From an uncultured Clostridia bacterium (GTDB taxonomy: Bacteria; Bacillota; Clostridia; Oscillospirales; CAG-382), in assembly GCA_947628695.1 (NCBI GenBank), contig CANRAV010000006.1, positions 1 to 64,000 on the forward strand: 64,000 nucleotides of DNA. The letters run 5' to 3'. A model generated the notes under the pieces. The model did no database searches and was not told the DNA's origin. It worked only from the letters and a program-made list of their open reading frames with translations. This document shows positions 43,269 to 51,643 of this stretch, piece by piece; within the stretch, counting starts at the first letter, position 1; each line of letters opens with the position of its first letter. The translations under genes were made by a program, and so were the position numbers.

Positions 43269-45302
43269 TCAGCCTTCTTTTACCATTTTCAATAACTGCT
43301 CTTCGGTTATAATAGGCACGCCAAGCTTGGCGGCTTTTTCGGCCGTTGCGCTGAATTCATAATCGGATATAAGATAGTCCGTCCTTGCGCTTAAAGTGTC
43401 GCGCACTATGCCGCCGTGTTCTCTAATAAAATCCTTAAATTCATAAAGATACATTCTGTAACCGTTCACTATGATTAAATTTCCTGTTACAACGAATGTA
43501 AGCCCTTTAATGCCTTTTTGGTTCTTGACTTGCTCACGTCTTGCCGCTATTTTTTCGCGGTACTTCGCTGCACGCTTGGCGCGCTTTTCCGCGCGCTTTT
43601 CCTCCGGATCTTCAGCGTCAAGCGAGAACTCGTCAAGCCCTTTTGCTCCGAAGTGTTTATGCTGATAGTTTAAAAGCTCTGCCCGCATCTGCGCGTCTTC
43701 CGTGCTTTCAATAAACGTTTTCACTTCTTTTTCCGAAAGCGCTCCGATCTCAAGCAAAAGGTGCAGAAGCGCATTGTTGCCGACGGCACGCTTTACATAT
43801 GTTTTGCTGTTGCGCTTGACAAAATCGCTGTTCTTTTTCTTCCAGGTCTCGGTATCGGGCACGTCGTCGTATATTGAGGCAAATCCCATAACGGCAAGTA
43901 TTTTGTACGCGGCCGGTATGTTGTCAATGTCTCCTAAGTATACAATTCTTTGCAGATTTTTGCAATCGTGAAAGGCTTGATCACCGATTTTCTTTACGCT
44001 TCCCGGTATTGTTATGTCTGTCATGTTCCGACATTTCTTAAATGCTTTGGCACTGATACACGTTACACCGTCGGGTATAGTGACCTTTTTTGAATCTTTT
44101 TTCACGAAGTAGTACACAACTCCGTTTACCGTTACAAACCCCTGCTCGTCCTGTAAGCCGAAGCAGTCGTAAAAAGCACACGACCCCACAGCGGCGCTTT
44201 TCGGAATCTTTAAGTCTGTCAGACTTTCGCAGTATTCAAAAGCCTCCTTCCCAATGTTTGTTACACCTTCCGGTATTGTCACGCTTGTCAGGCTTCTGCA
44301 GCACAAAAATGCGCGCTCTCCAATACTTGTCACACCTTCCGGTATTGTCACACTTGTCAGGCTTTCGCAGTCTTCAAATGCGCGCTCTCCAATACTTGTC
44401 ACACCTTCCGGTATTGTCACACTTGTCAGGCTTCTGCAGAATCTAAACGCACTATTCCCAATGTTTTTAACACTGTTCGGTATAGTCACGCTTGTCAGAC
44501 TTTCGCAGCCCAAAAACGCTTGCTCTCCTATGCTTGTCACGCTGTCCGGTATTGTCACGCTTTCCAGGCTTTCGCAGTACCAAAACGCTTTCTTTCCTAT
44601 GCTTGTCACGCTGTTGGGTATAGTCACGCTTGTCAGACTTTCGCAGTTCCAAAACGCACTCTCCCCAATACTTGTCACGCCTTCCGGTATTGTCACACTT
44701 TTCAGGTTTTTGCAGCCATGAAATGCAAACTCTCCAATGCTTGTCACACCGTCCGGTATTGTCATGCAGTCTATGTCTGTTTTTACGCAGTCAAACAATA
44801 TCCCGTTTACTATAACAAACCCTTGTTCATCCTGTAAGGCAGTGCATCCCTTGAATGCGCCTGAGCCGATAGATGTCACGCTATCCGGTATTGTCACGCT
44901 TTCCAGGCTTCTGCAACCGGAAAATACACGCTCTGCAATGCTCGTCACACCTTCCGGTATTATCACGCTTTTCAGGCTTCCGCAGCCCCAAAACGCACTT
45001 TCTCCAATGCTTGTCACGCTGTCCGGCATTGTTACTCTTTTCAGCTTTTCGCAATCCTTGAATGCACAATCGCCAATGCTCGTCACACCTTCCGGTATTA
45101 TCACGCTTTTCAGGCTTCCGCAGCCCCAAAACGCACTTTCTCCAATGCTTGTCACGCTGTCCGGCATTGTTACTCTTTTCAGCTTTTCGCAATCCTTGAA
45201 TGCACAATCGCCAATGCTCGTCACGCCCTCCGGGATAACGACGTCACCGCCGTTGCCTTTGTAGTTATTTAAAACTCCGTTTTTGATTACAAATTCATCC
45301 AT
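43269..45302 (-). CDS. Leucine-rich-repeat (BspA-like) protein with C-terminal BRCT domain
   Basis: The product (677 aa) has no signal peptide. About 18 LRR units of the 23-residue form SVTIPEGVTSIGERAF..C.SL run from about residue 15 to 460, with two non-LRR breaks (GFVIVNGILFDCV and GFVTVNGVVYYFV). A helical region with an ankyrin-like LLHLLLEIGALSEKEV segment and a basic coiled stretch (about 545-590) follow. A BRCT domain of the DNA-ligase type ends it (GLTFVVTGNLI; GGIVRDTLSARTDYLI; GVPIITEEQLLKM). BRCT binds DNA ends or phosphoproteins. The ATG at 45302 is preferred over GTG 45311 since AAGGGG then spaces well and it matches the paralogue's start. Confidence 0.87.
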   Translation of the reverse strand: MDEFVIKNGVLNNYKGNGGDVVIPEGVTSIGDCAFKDCEKLKRVTMPDSVTSIGESAFWGCGSLKSVIIPEGVTSIGDCAFKDCEKLKRVTMPDSVTSIGESAFWGCGSLKSVIIPEGVTSIAERVFSGCRSLESVTIPDSVTSIGSGAFKGCTALQDEQGFVIVNGILFDCVKTDIDCMTIPDGVTSIGEFAFHGCKNLKSVTIPEGVTSIGESAFWNCESLTSVTIPNSVTSIGKKAFWYCESLESVTIPDSVTSIGEQAFLGCESLTSVTIPNSVKNIGNSAFRFCRSLTSVTIPEGVTSIGERAFEDCESLTSVTIPEGVTSIGERAFLCCRSLTSVTIPEGVTNIGKEAFEYCESLTDLKIPKSAAVGSCAFYDCFGLQDEQGFVTVNGVVYYFVKKDSKKVTIPDGVTCISAKAFKKCRNMTDITIPGSVKKIGDQAFHDCKNLQRIVYLGDIDNIPAAYKILAVMGFASIYDDVPDTETWKKKNSDFVKRNSKTYVKRAVGNNALLHLLLEIGALSEKEVKTFIESTEDAQMRAELLNYQHKHFGAKGLDEFSLDAEDPEEKRAEKRAKRAAKYREKIAARREQVKNQKGIKGLTFVVTGNLIIVNGYRMYLYEFKDFIREHGGIVRDTLSARTDYLISDYEFSATAEKAAKLGVPIITEEQLLKMVKEG
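44936..45224 (-). repeat. 138-bp perfect tandem duplication in the LRR-BRCT gene
   Basis: Sequence from 44936 recurs at 45074 with a 138-bp period, extending about 151 bp, so two copies plus a few bases. The unit equals 46 codons, exactly two LRRs. Identity looks complete, so the copy is recent. Confidence 0.85.
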
Positions 45303-45314
45303 GCTGCCCACCCC

Positions 45315-45533
45315 TTATTTTAAATATTCACGCGCCAGGCGGTCGATGTCGGCCTGAGTAAAGTTATCCGGGTTCACACCCGCGGAATAGCAGGCGCGCT
45401 TAAACAGGGCTGTGTCGACGTAAGTCGCGCCGGAGGCCTTTATCTCTTTCGCCACGCGGGAAAGGTGCTCGTCTCTGATGCCGTTATATCCCTCTTCGTC
45501 AAGTGCACCAAGAATCCAGGGTTCAAAACACAT
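45315..45533 (-). CDS. Small uncharacterised protein (72 aa)
   Basis: The product begins MCFEPWILGALDEEGYNGI and is mostly helical with alternating charge (DEHLSRVAKEIKASGATYVD; NFTQADIDRLAREYLK). No domain is recognised. It lies 24 nt after sbcC and 12 nt before the LRR-BRCT start, so it is translated within the operon. GGAGA precedes its ATG. Its position suggests an adaptor or immunity-like partner, but this is a guess. Confidence 0.7.
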   Translation of the reverse strand: MCFEPWILGALDEEGYNGIRDEHLSRVAKEIKASGATYVDTALFKRACYSAGVNPDNFTQADIDRLAREYLK

Positions 45534-45557
45534 AGTAAAAATCTCCTTTTCTTTTAT

Positions 45558-48206
45558 TCAGCTGCGCAGCAGAATTTTGCTGCCGTTTTTGCCTTTTTCG
45601 ATTTCAAGCTTTGACGGGATGGTTTCCGCCAAACGGGCGACGTGGGAGATTACGCCCACAACCACGTTAGAGTCGCCCCTGACCTCCTGAAGGACAGAGA
45701 CCGCGTCGTCCACCGCGTTGTCGTCAAGCGAGCCAAAGCCCTCGTCAACGAACATCGCCTCCATGTGCACGCCTCCGCCGGCACGTACCACTGCGGAAAG
45801 GCCTATTGCAAGGCTGAGCGCAACCAAAAACTTTTCGCCGCCCGAAAGGGTGTTGACGCTTCTGCGCTGGTTTTGGTCCCTGTCGTAGACCTCAAGCTCA
45901 AGCCCCTTGTTGTGCGCACCGCCTGCCGCCTCGTCGGTGCGGTAAAGCCGGTACCTTCCGTTGTATATCGTCTTAAGCAGGTTGTTCGCCTGTGCGGTGA
46001 CCTCGGAAAAGCGTGCGCCAAGCACGTACCTCTGCAGGCTTATGCCCGTGCCGCCGATGTGTTTTGCAAAGAGGCTGTTCGAATCAACGGTTTTTGCCTT
46101 GCTGTCGATTTCGCGCTTTTGTTCGGTAAGCTCTTCACGGTCTCTTCGCGTGTTCTCAAGCTTGATGTTTACGGTCATTCTATCGCTTAGCAGCTTGTCC
46201 TTTTCGTTTTTCGCATCCGAAACTGCTTTTTCTATCGCATCCATATCCGGCTTTTGGGCGTCTTTCAGCTCTGCCTGCTTATTTGCAAAGTCCTCATTCT
46301 TCAGCTTCAACTGTGTGCGGAATTCCGTGCACTTGTCACGAAGACCTCGGATTTCGTCCGCATCGCGGCGGTTTTGCAAAAACTCCGCCTCGTCCGCAAA
46401 GACGGAAGCGTCAAGCTCCGCAAGCCAGAGGGAAGCCTTCTCCTTCTCCGTTTGTTCCTTCGCTTCAAGCTCATTCTGCAGCCGATCTGCGTCGGCCTGC
46501 GCCGTGTGCAGTACGTTCTGCGCCTCCTGCAGCTTTTCTGCCGTCTCTTTATCCGCCTGTTCGAAGGCAGCGACTGCATCCTTTGCGGCTTTTATCTCTT
46601 TCTCCAAAGCGTCAAGCGTGTCTATGCCGGGCTGCTTCATCCCCTCGGCGCTTTCGTATTCCGCCTTCGCCGTCACGTATTCCGCCTCAGCCGACGCCCT
46701 TGCGTCCTCGGCCTGCTTCTTTGCCTTCTCGGCCTCGGAGCGCTCGCCGCGTGTCTTTACCTCTCGGTCGTTGGCGTCGTTTTCCGCCTTTGAAAGCCTG
46801 TCAAGCTCGCTGTCGGTGACGGCGCTCTCGGATGTCGGGGCGGGGGAGGGGTGATCGCAGCTTCCGCAAACGGGGCAGGGCTCGCCGCTTACAAGCTCCT
46901 TTGCAAGCTTCCCGCCAATGCCCTTAAGGTACGCGTTCATGCCCTCGCGGTAAGCACCGGAAGCTTTTTCCTTTTCGACGATTGCCAAAGTACAGGCATT
47001 GTCTGTCTTCTTAAACCTCTCCTCTGCGTCGCTTACTGCGCTTGCCCTTGCGTCAAGCGCCCGCTTTGCCGCGTTAAAGCGCTGCTGCTTTTCCGCAAGC
47101 GACAGGTACAGTGGCTTTGCGGCCTCAAGCCGCACTATGTGCGCCTTCTTCTCCTCGTAGGCGCGTCTGCCTTCGTCGTGCTTGTCCTTCGCAGCCTTTG
47201 CCGCTTTTTCAGCTTTTTCTGCGGCTTCAAGCTTGATTTTGGCGTCCTCCGACTCAGTCTTTGCTTTATCCAGATTCTCCTCCGCCCGTTTGTACTCCTC
47301 GTATACGGGCTTAAGCTTTTCCGCCTTCTCCGCAAGACCTATGGCTTTTTCCGTCTTCTCGATGTCCGCTTCCTGTTCTTTCATTGCGGCAAGCTCTTCG
47401 CCAAGCCGATCAAGCTCGTCAAATTTCTCCTTTAAGCGAGAGGCGTTTTCTTTCAGCGTTGCCTGCTCTTCATGCTTCTTTTTGGCCTCCTCTTCAAGGC
47501 CTGTAAGCTCTTGCAGCGACTCTTCCATGCCGGCTATCTTCTGCTCAAGCTCATCAAGGTCGGCGCAGCCGTTGTCTTTAAGCTTTTCGTCGTAAGCCGC
47601 TTTTTTAGCCTTCAGCTCGTTTTCGTCTTCTTTGACCTTTTTTTGAATTATCTCCGTCGCCTTTTTCCAACGCTCGCCGTCGAAAAGCTTCGACAGTATC
47701 TCCTCTTTTTCGTCGGATTTCGAAGTAAGAAGCGTTTCAAACTTACCCTGCGGCAGGATTATTACCTGGCGGAACTGGTCGTACGACAGGCCGATTATCT
47801 CCTCCGCCTTTTCGTTTACCTTTGACTTTGTGGCGTTGGCAAACAGAGGCCTCCACTCGCCGCCTATTTGCTCCATGCACTGCTGTTCAATGCTTTCGTT
47901 GACGCGCTTGATGCTTAGCGTGCGCAGGAACTTGTACCGCTTGCCTGCCTCGTCGAAGACAAACTCCACCCTTGTCTCGTCGTCCTTCCCGGCAAGCTTG
48001 CAGCGCATGTCGCTTATCTCGCCGCGCGTGCCGCCGCTTGACTTGCCGTAAAGCGCAACGCTCATTGCGTCCAGAATGGTGGTCTTGCCTGCGCCTGTTT
48101 CGCCGCATATAAGGAAGACTCCGTTCTTCTCCAGCTGCGTAAAATCGATAAACTGCCTCTCTAAATAGGGGCCGAAGCACTTAAATTCTATACTTATAGG
48201 TTTCAT
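45558..48206 (-). CDS. sbcC: Exonuclease subunit SbcC (Rad50-like SMC ATPase)
   Basis: The product (882 aa) has an N-terminal ATPase half with Walker A ICGETGAGKTTILDAMS, two long coiled-coil arms, and a zinc hook CPVCG at residues 444-448 in the middle. The C-terminal half has the signature NTLSGGEKFLVALSLAIGLS and Walker B MFVDEGFGSLD. With SbcD it clips hairpins and degrades DNA ends. It is shorter than the E. coli protein (1048 aa), which fits Firmicutes. It overlaps sbcD by 4 nt. Confidence 0.96.
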   Translation of the reverse strand: MKPISIEFKCFGPYLERQFIDFTQLEKNGVFLICGETGAGKTTILDAMSVALYGKSSGGTRGEISDMRCKLAGKDDETRVEFVFDEAGKRYKFLRTLSIKRVNESIEQQCMEQIGGEWRPLFANATKSKVNEKAEEIIGLSYDQFRQVIILPQGKFETLLTSKSDEKEEILSKLFDGERWKKATEIIQKKVKEDENELKAKKAAYDEKLKDNGCADLDELEQKIAGMEESLQELTGLEEEAKKKHEEQATLKENASRLKEKFDELDRLGEELAAMKEQEADIEKTEKAIGLAEKAEKLKPVYEEYKRAEENLDKAKTESEDAKIKLEAAEKAEKAAKAAKDKHDEGRRAYEEKKAHIVRLEAAKPLYLSLAEKQQRFNAAKRALDARASAVSDAEERFKKTDNACTLAIVEKEKASGAYREGMNAYLKGIGGKLAKELVSGEPCPVCGSCDHPSPAPTSESAVTDSELDRLSKAENDANDREVKTRGERSEAEKAKKQAEDARASAEAEYVTAKAEYESAEGMKQPGIDTLDALEKEIKAAKDAVAAFEQADKETAEKLQEAQNVLHTAQADADRLQNELEAKEQTEKEKASLWLAELDASVFADEAEFLQNRRDADEIRGLRDKCTEFRTQLKLKNEDFANKQAELKDAQKPDMDAIEKAVSDAKNEKDKLLSDRMTVNIKLENTRRDREELTEQKREIDSKAKTVDSNSLFAKHIGGTGISLQRYVLGARFSEVTAQANNLLKTIYNGRYRLYRTDEAAGGAHNKGLELEVYDRDQNQRRSVNTLSGGEKFLVALSLAIGLSAVVRAGGGVHMEAMFVDEGFGSLDDNAVDDAVSVLQEVRGDSNVVVGVISHVARLAETIPSKLEIEKGKNGSKILLRS

Positions 48207-49327
48207 TTGCTCTCCTCCGTCATAGCCATAGCTTCCCGGAACATCTCAAGCTGTTCCTCCGTGGGGATGTAGTTTCCGCACTTCTCGGCAAGGAACCTTT
48301 TCAAAATGTCCTCGTCGCTTGCGCTTTTAAGCTCCTCTGCGGTAAGCGTGCTCTCCCCCTCGCCTTCGTCCGCGCTTATGCCCGTTACCTCAAGCAGGTA
48401 CGGGAAGCGCTTGCCAAGCTCTGCCTGCATGTCGCTGCCGGCAACGCGGTCTGTGACCTTTAAGCGCAGATAGTCGTCCTTAAGGTCGCTTCGCGCCATC
48501 AGCTCGTCAAACGTGCCCTCCGCCGTCTTCCTGTCGCGCAGCTGCTTAAAGGGCACGAAGGTGCAGGACATGCCCTCTGTGTCGACAAGCATCACGCCCT
48601 TTTCCTGGTTCTCCTCGCTGAACGAGTATTTCACCGGGCTTCCGGAATAGCGTGCGTTTCGCCCCACCTCCTGCGGCTTGTGTATGTGCCCCAAGGCGAC
48701 ATAGTCGAAGTCGCGCAGCACCTCCTTGCTTACAGCCGGCGCAAGTCCCTTCATCACCGCACGGTCGGACTCGGAAAGCGAAGCGCCTACAATGTACGCG
48801 TGGCTGACTACGATGTTGCATCTGCTTCGATCCATCGTCTCGCGTATGCGGTCAAACACCGCCATGTGTGCGTCCTGCAGTGTGCGTATGTCGTCCTTTG
48901 TCTCGGGGAAAAGCTCCGAAACCTCGTATTTGTTGAAGTGCGGCACGGGGTAAACGGCCACCCTTCCACCGTCAAGCAGCACCGGCTTTATGTCCCTTTC
49001 CAGGCGGCCTGCTATGTGAAGATCCACGCAGGAAAGCAGCTCCTTGTGTGCAGCAAGCCTCTCCGCCTGGTCGTGGTTGCCGGCTATGACAATAAACGGC
49101 ACCTTAAGCTCGCCGCAAATTTTCTGCGCAGCGCTGTCGAAAAGCGCTATTGCGTCTGCGCCGACGTTGCCGCTGTCGTACACGTCGCCGGCGCAAAGCA
49201 CCGCGCCGACGTTTTCTTTTTGTATCAGCTCATACAGCTGCTGCAGAAAAAAACGCTGGCAGTCCTCGTAGTTTCCCGTTCCGACGCGCATTCCGAAATG
49301 CCAGTCGGATGTGTGTACAATTTTCAT
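48203..49327 (-). CDS. sbcD: Exonuclease subunit SbcD (Mre11-like nuclease)
   Basis: The product (374 aa) has the five calcineurin-type metal motifs in order: HTSDWHFGMRVG, CAGDVYDSGN, VIAGNHDQAERL, VVSHAYIVG and LGHIHKPQ. The C-terminal capping region is present. It is the nuclease partner of SbcC. It starts 12 nt after the LRR-DUF4132 stop, so it is part of the WYL-headed operon rather than a separate sbcDC unit. Confidence 0.96.
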   Translation of the reverse strand: MKIVHTSDWHFGMRVGTGNYEDCQRFFLQQLYELIQKENVGAVLCAGDVYDSGNVGADAIALFDSAAQKICGELKVPFIVIAGNHDQAERLAAHKELLSCVDLHIAGRLERDIKPVLLDGGRVAVYPVPHFNKYEVSELFPETKDDIRTLQDAHMAVFDRIRETMDRSRCNIVVSHAYIVGASLSESDRAVMKGLAPAVSKEVLRDFDYVALGHIHKPQEVGRNARYSGSPVKYSFSEENQEKGVMLVDTEGMSCTFVPFKQLRDRKTAEGTFDELMARSDLKDDYLRLKVTDRVAGSDMQAELGKRFPYLLEVTGISADEGEGESTLTAEELKSASDEDILKRFLAEKCGNYIPTEEQLEMFREAMAMTEESK

Positions 49328-49339
49328 ATTTTACCTCCG

Positions 49340-51643
49340 TTAATCAAGCGTAAATTCGGCCATGGGGTCGTAATCCGGGTATGTATTCTGCTTGTACTCC
49401 AAAAGCATCGCCGCACATTCGGCGCAGCCGTTTTCGGACGCAAGCCGGATAAACTCCAAAATCTGCGCAGCCGTGAACCCGTGGAGAATATTCCGCACGG
49501 AAACGTCGTCCGCAAGTATCCGCCCGTACACCGTCCACCTGTCAAGCAGCGCAACGATGTGGTTCACCCTGCGGTCGTACTTTTCAATCGTGAACTTTCC
49601 AAGCGTAAACGTCTCGTCGCGTTCGATGCTGTGCCTGTTGGGCGTTGTCCTATCGTAATCAATGTCACAGCCTGTCAATTCAAAGCCTATACTGTTGTGA
49701 AAGTCCTCATCCCAAAACGTTATGCCGTGCTTTTCCGCGTGCATAAAGCGGAATACCGACACCTTCTGTCCTTCGTATCTGTCTTCCTTTACCTCCTCGG
49801 GTTTTATGACGGGTTCCCAAACCTGCTCAAACGGCTGCTTCAGCCTGCCTGCCATAAAGTACTGCTGCCAGGCTTCAACCTCTGCCGGCTCCATCTCCAT
49901 CGGGTGCGCAACGCCTATCGGCTTGCTGCTTATCTTGTACTCCTCGCCGCTGCATGTTACGGGCTTCCCGTCCTTAAGCGTAAAGGTCTGCGTCCCCTGG
50001 TTCCACACGATAAGCGCGGCTGCGCGTTCAAGCACCGGGTTGCCGAGATACGCCTGCTTCCACTTTTCCGCGCCGTATGTATTTCCGCTGAGGAAGTCTG
50101 AAAACAGTTGGTCACACCTCGCCTTGACAACCTTTTTTACGTTTTTCTTCAAATCTGCTAAGTCGGCATCCGCCGCTGCAAGCTTTTCGGGGTCTGCGTC
50201 CTTTTTGGGAAGCGACTTAACGGTTTTTCCCGCCGTTTCGTCAAACAGCGTTATCTTAAGCTCGTTGTCAATAGAGGCGGAAACCGTCCTTCCTCCAAGG
50301 TCATAGGCCTTCTTTCCGTCCCCGTCAAGCCCGAAGTCTGCAAGCACCGTGTCGCGCATTGTTTCGGCGTCTGTTCCGCGCATCTTTGCATAAACGCGCA
50401 GCAAACCTACCTTGTCCATGTGCAGCATTGCAGTGCGCGTGTCGTTAAGCATAAGCCCGCCGCGGGCGGCCATAACGGCAAAGCAGCCATCAGGGTAGTA
50501 ATCCTCCCATTTTCTCATCATTTTGATAAGCTCCGCAGCGCGCTTTTCGTCGGCGTATCTGCCAAGTGCCGCACCGCATTCTCTTTTGTCCATTTGACAT
50601 GCAAGCATGCAAAGCAGCTTAAGCAGCCCTTCCTTGTCAAGCATCTCTGCAATTTTGTCAGCGTCGGCGTCTTTGTGAATTTCCACGTAACCATTTTTGT
50701 AATAGTAGATTGGCGTCATGTGTTTTACGGCGTATGCCTGCCTTGCATAGGCGGAAATTATGAATGCTGCAACTTCCTTCGGGCACTGCTTTCCCGTCTC
50801 CGAATATTTAAAGTCGGGGTTGTCGGCTAAAATCTTTTTCCAATCCATATCGCCGGAAAGAAGCGTGTTATATATACTGTCATTTATCGTTTTTTCGGCG
50901 ACAAAAGCTTCAACAGGGTTATCGTAGGTCTCCGTCTCTTCTTTTTCCTCTTTCATATCAGCTATCGTCTCGCGCAGCAGCTCCGCACTTTTTTTGCATT
51001 TCTTTTCATCAAGTGCATCGGCCAGGGCCTGCAGCGTTTCCTTTTTTGCGCCGGGATGGCACAGGACAAAATCCACAGCCTGCTTGCCCGCCTTCTGCGC
51101 AAGCTTTTCCTGCGATTTCACCAGCTGAACAACGTCTTTTACTACGCCGTCAGTGTTTTTTTTCTTCAACCTCTCTTCCGCTTTTTCTTCCCACGCTTTT
51201 CCTGTTTGAAACAGCATAATGTGTGGACGAATGTCGTCCGTAATCTCAGTGCAGAGTCGCGCTATCTGCGGCGAAATCGGGCTGTCCAGGTTCATGCCGG
51301 CTAAAGAGATAGACAGCTCGCCGCAATCCTTAAACACGTCTTTTCCCAACCTTGGAAAACGATTAGTAAAATGTACATTTTTGAGTTTATAACAGTCCTC
51401 AAATGCATTATTTCCAATATATTCCACACTTTCGGGTATAGTTACGCTTTTCAGGCCTCCGCACCATAGAAACGCACCCTCCCCAATGCTTGTCACGCCT
51501 TCCGGTATTGTCACACTTTTCAGGTTTTTGCAGCCCCAAAACGCTTTCTCTCCAATGCTTGTCACGCCATCCGGTATAACAACGTCTCCGCCCTTGCCTT
51601 TATATTTTACCAGTACTCCGTTTTCGATTATAAAGTCGCTCAT
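49340..51643 (-). CDS. LRR protein with C-terminal DUF4132 (MolR-like) domain
   Basis: The product (767 aa) has four LRR units at residues 10-110 (VTSIGEKAFWGCKNLKSVTI form), a helical middle (about 120-400), and a DUF4132-type C-terminus with AALIVWNQGTQTFTL and WQQYFMAGRLKQPFEQVW, then CDIDYDR and GKFTIEKYDRRVN. DUF4132 occurs in MolR/YehI-like proteins linked to MoxR and vWA genes in E. coli. The start overlaps the WYL gene by 44 nt. It lacks a signal peptide, so it acts in the cytoplasm. It shares its start pattern (M..FIIENGVL.KYKG.GGDVVIP) with the LRR-BRCT protein. Confidence 0.83.
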   Translation of the reverse strand: MSDFIIENGVLVKYKGKGGDVVIPDGVTSIGEKAFWGCKNLKSVTIPEGVTSIGEGAFLWCGGLKSVTIPESVEYIGNNAFEDCYKLKNVHFTNRFPRLGKDVFKDCGELSISLAGMNLDSPISPQIARLCTEITDDIRPHIMLFQTGKAWEEKAEERLKKKNTDGVVKDVVQLVKSQEKLAQKAGKQAVDFVLCHPGAKKETLQALADALDEKKCKKSAELLRETIADMKEEKEETETYDNPVEAFVAEKTINDSIYNTLLSGDMDWKKILADNPDFKYSETGKQCPKEVAAFIISAYARQAYAVKHMTPIYYYKNGYVEIHKDADADKIAEMLDKEGLLKLLCMLACQMDKRECGAALGRYADEKRAAELIKMMRKWEDYYPDGCFAVMAARGGLMLNDTRTAMLHMDKVGLLRVYAKMRGTDAETMRDTVLADFGLDGDGKKAYDLGGRTVSASIDNELKITLFDETAGKTVKSLPKKDADPEKLAAADADLADLKKNVKKVVKARCDQLFSDFLSGNTYGAEKWKQAYLGNPVLERAAALIVWNQGTQTFTLKDGKPVTCSGEEYKISSKPIGVAHPMEMEPAEVEAWQQYFMAGRLKQPFEQVWEPVIKPEEVKEDRYEGQKVSVFRFMHAEKHGITFWDEDFHNSIGFELTGCDIDYDRTTPNRHSIERDETFTLGKFTIEKYDRRVNHIVALLDRWTVYGRILADDVSVRNILHGFTAAQILEFIRLASENGCAECAAMLLEYKQNTYPDYDPMAEFTLD

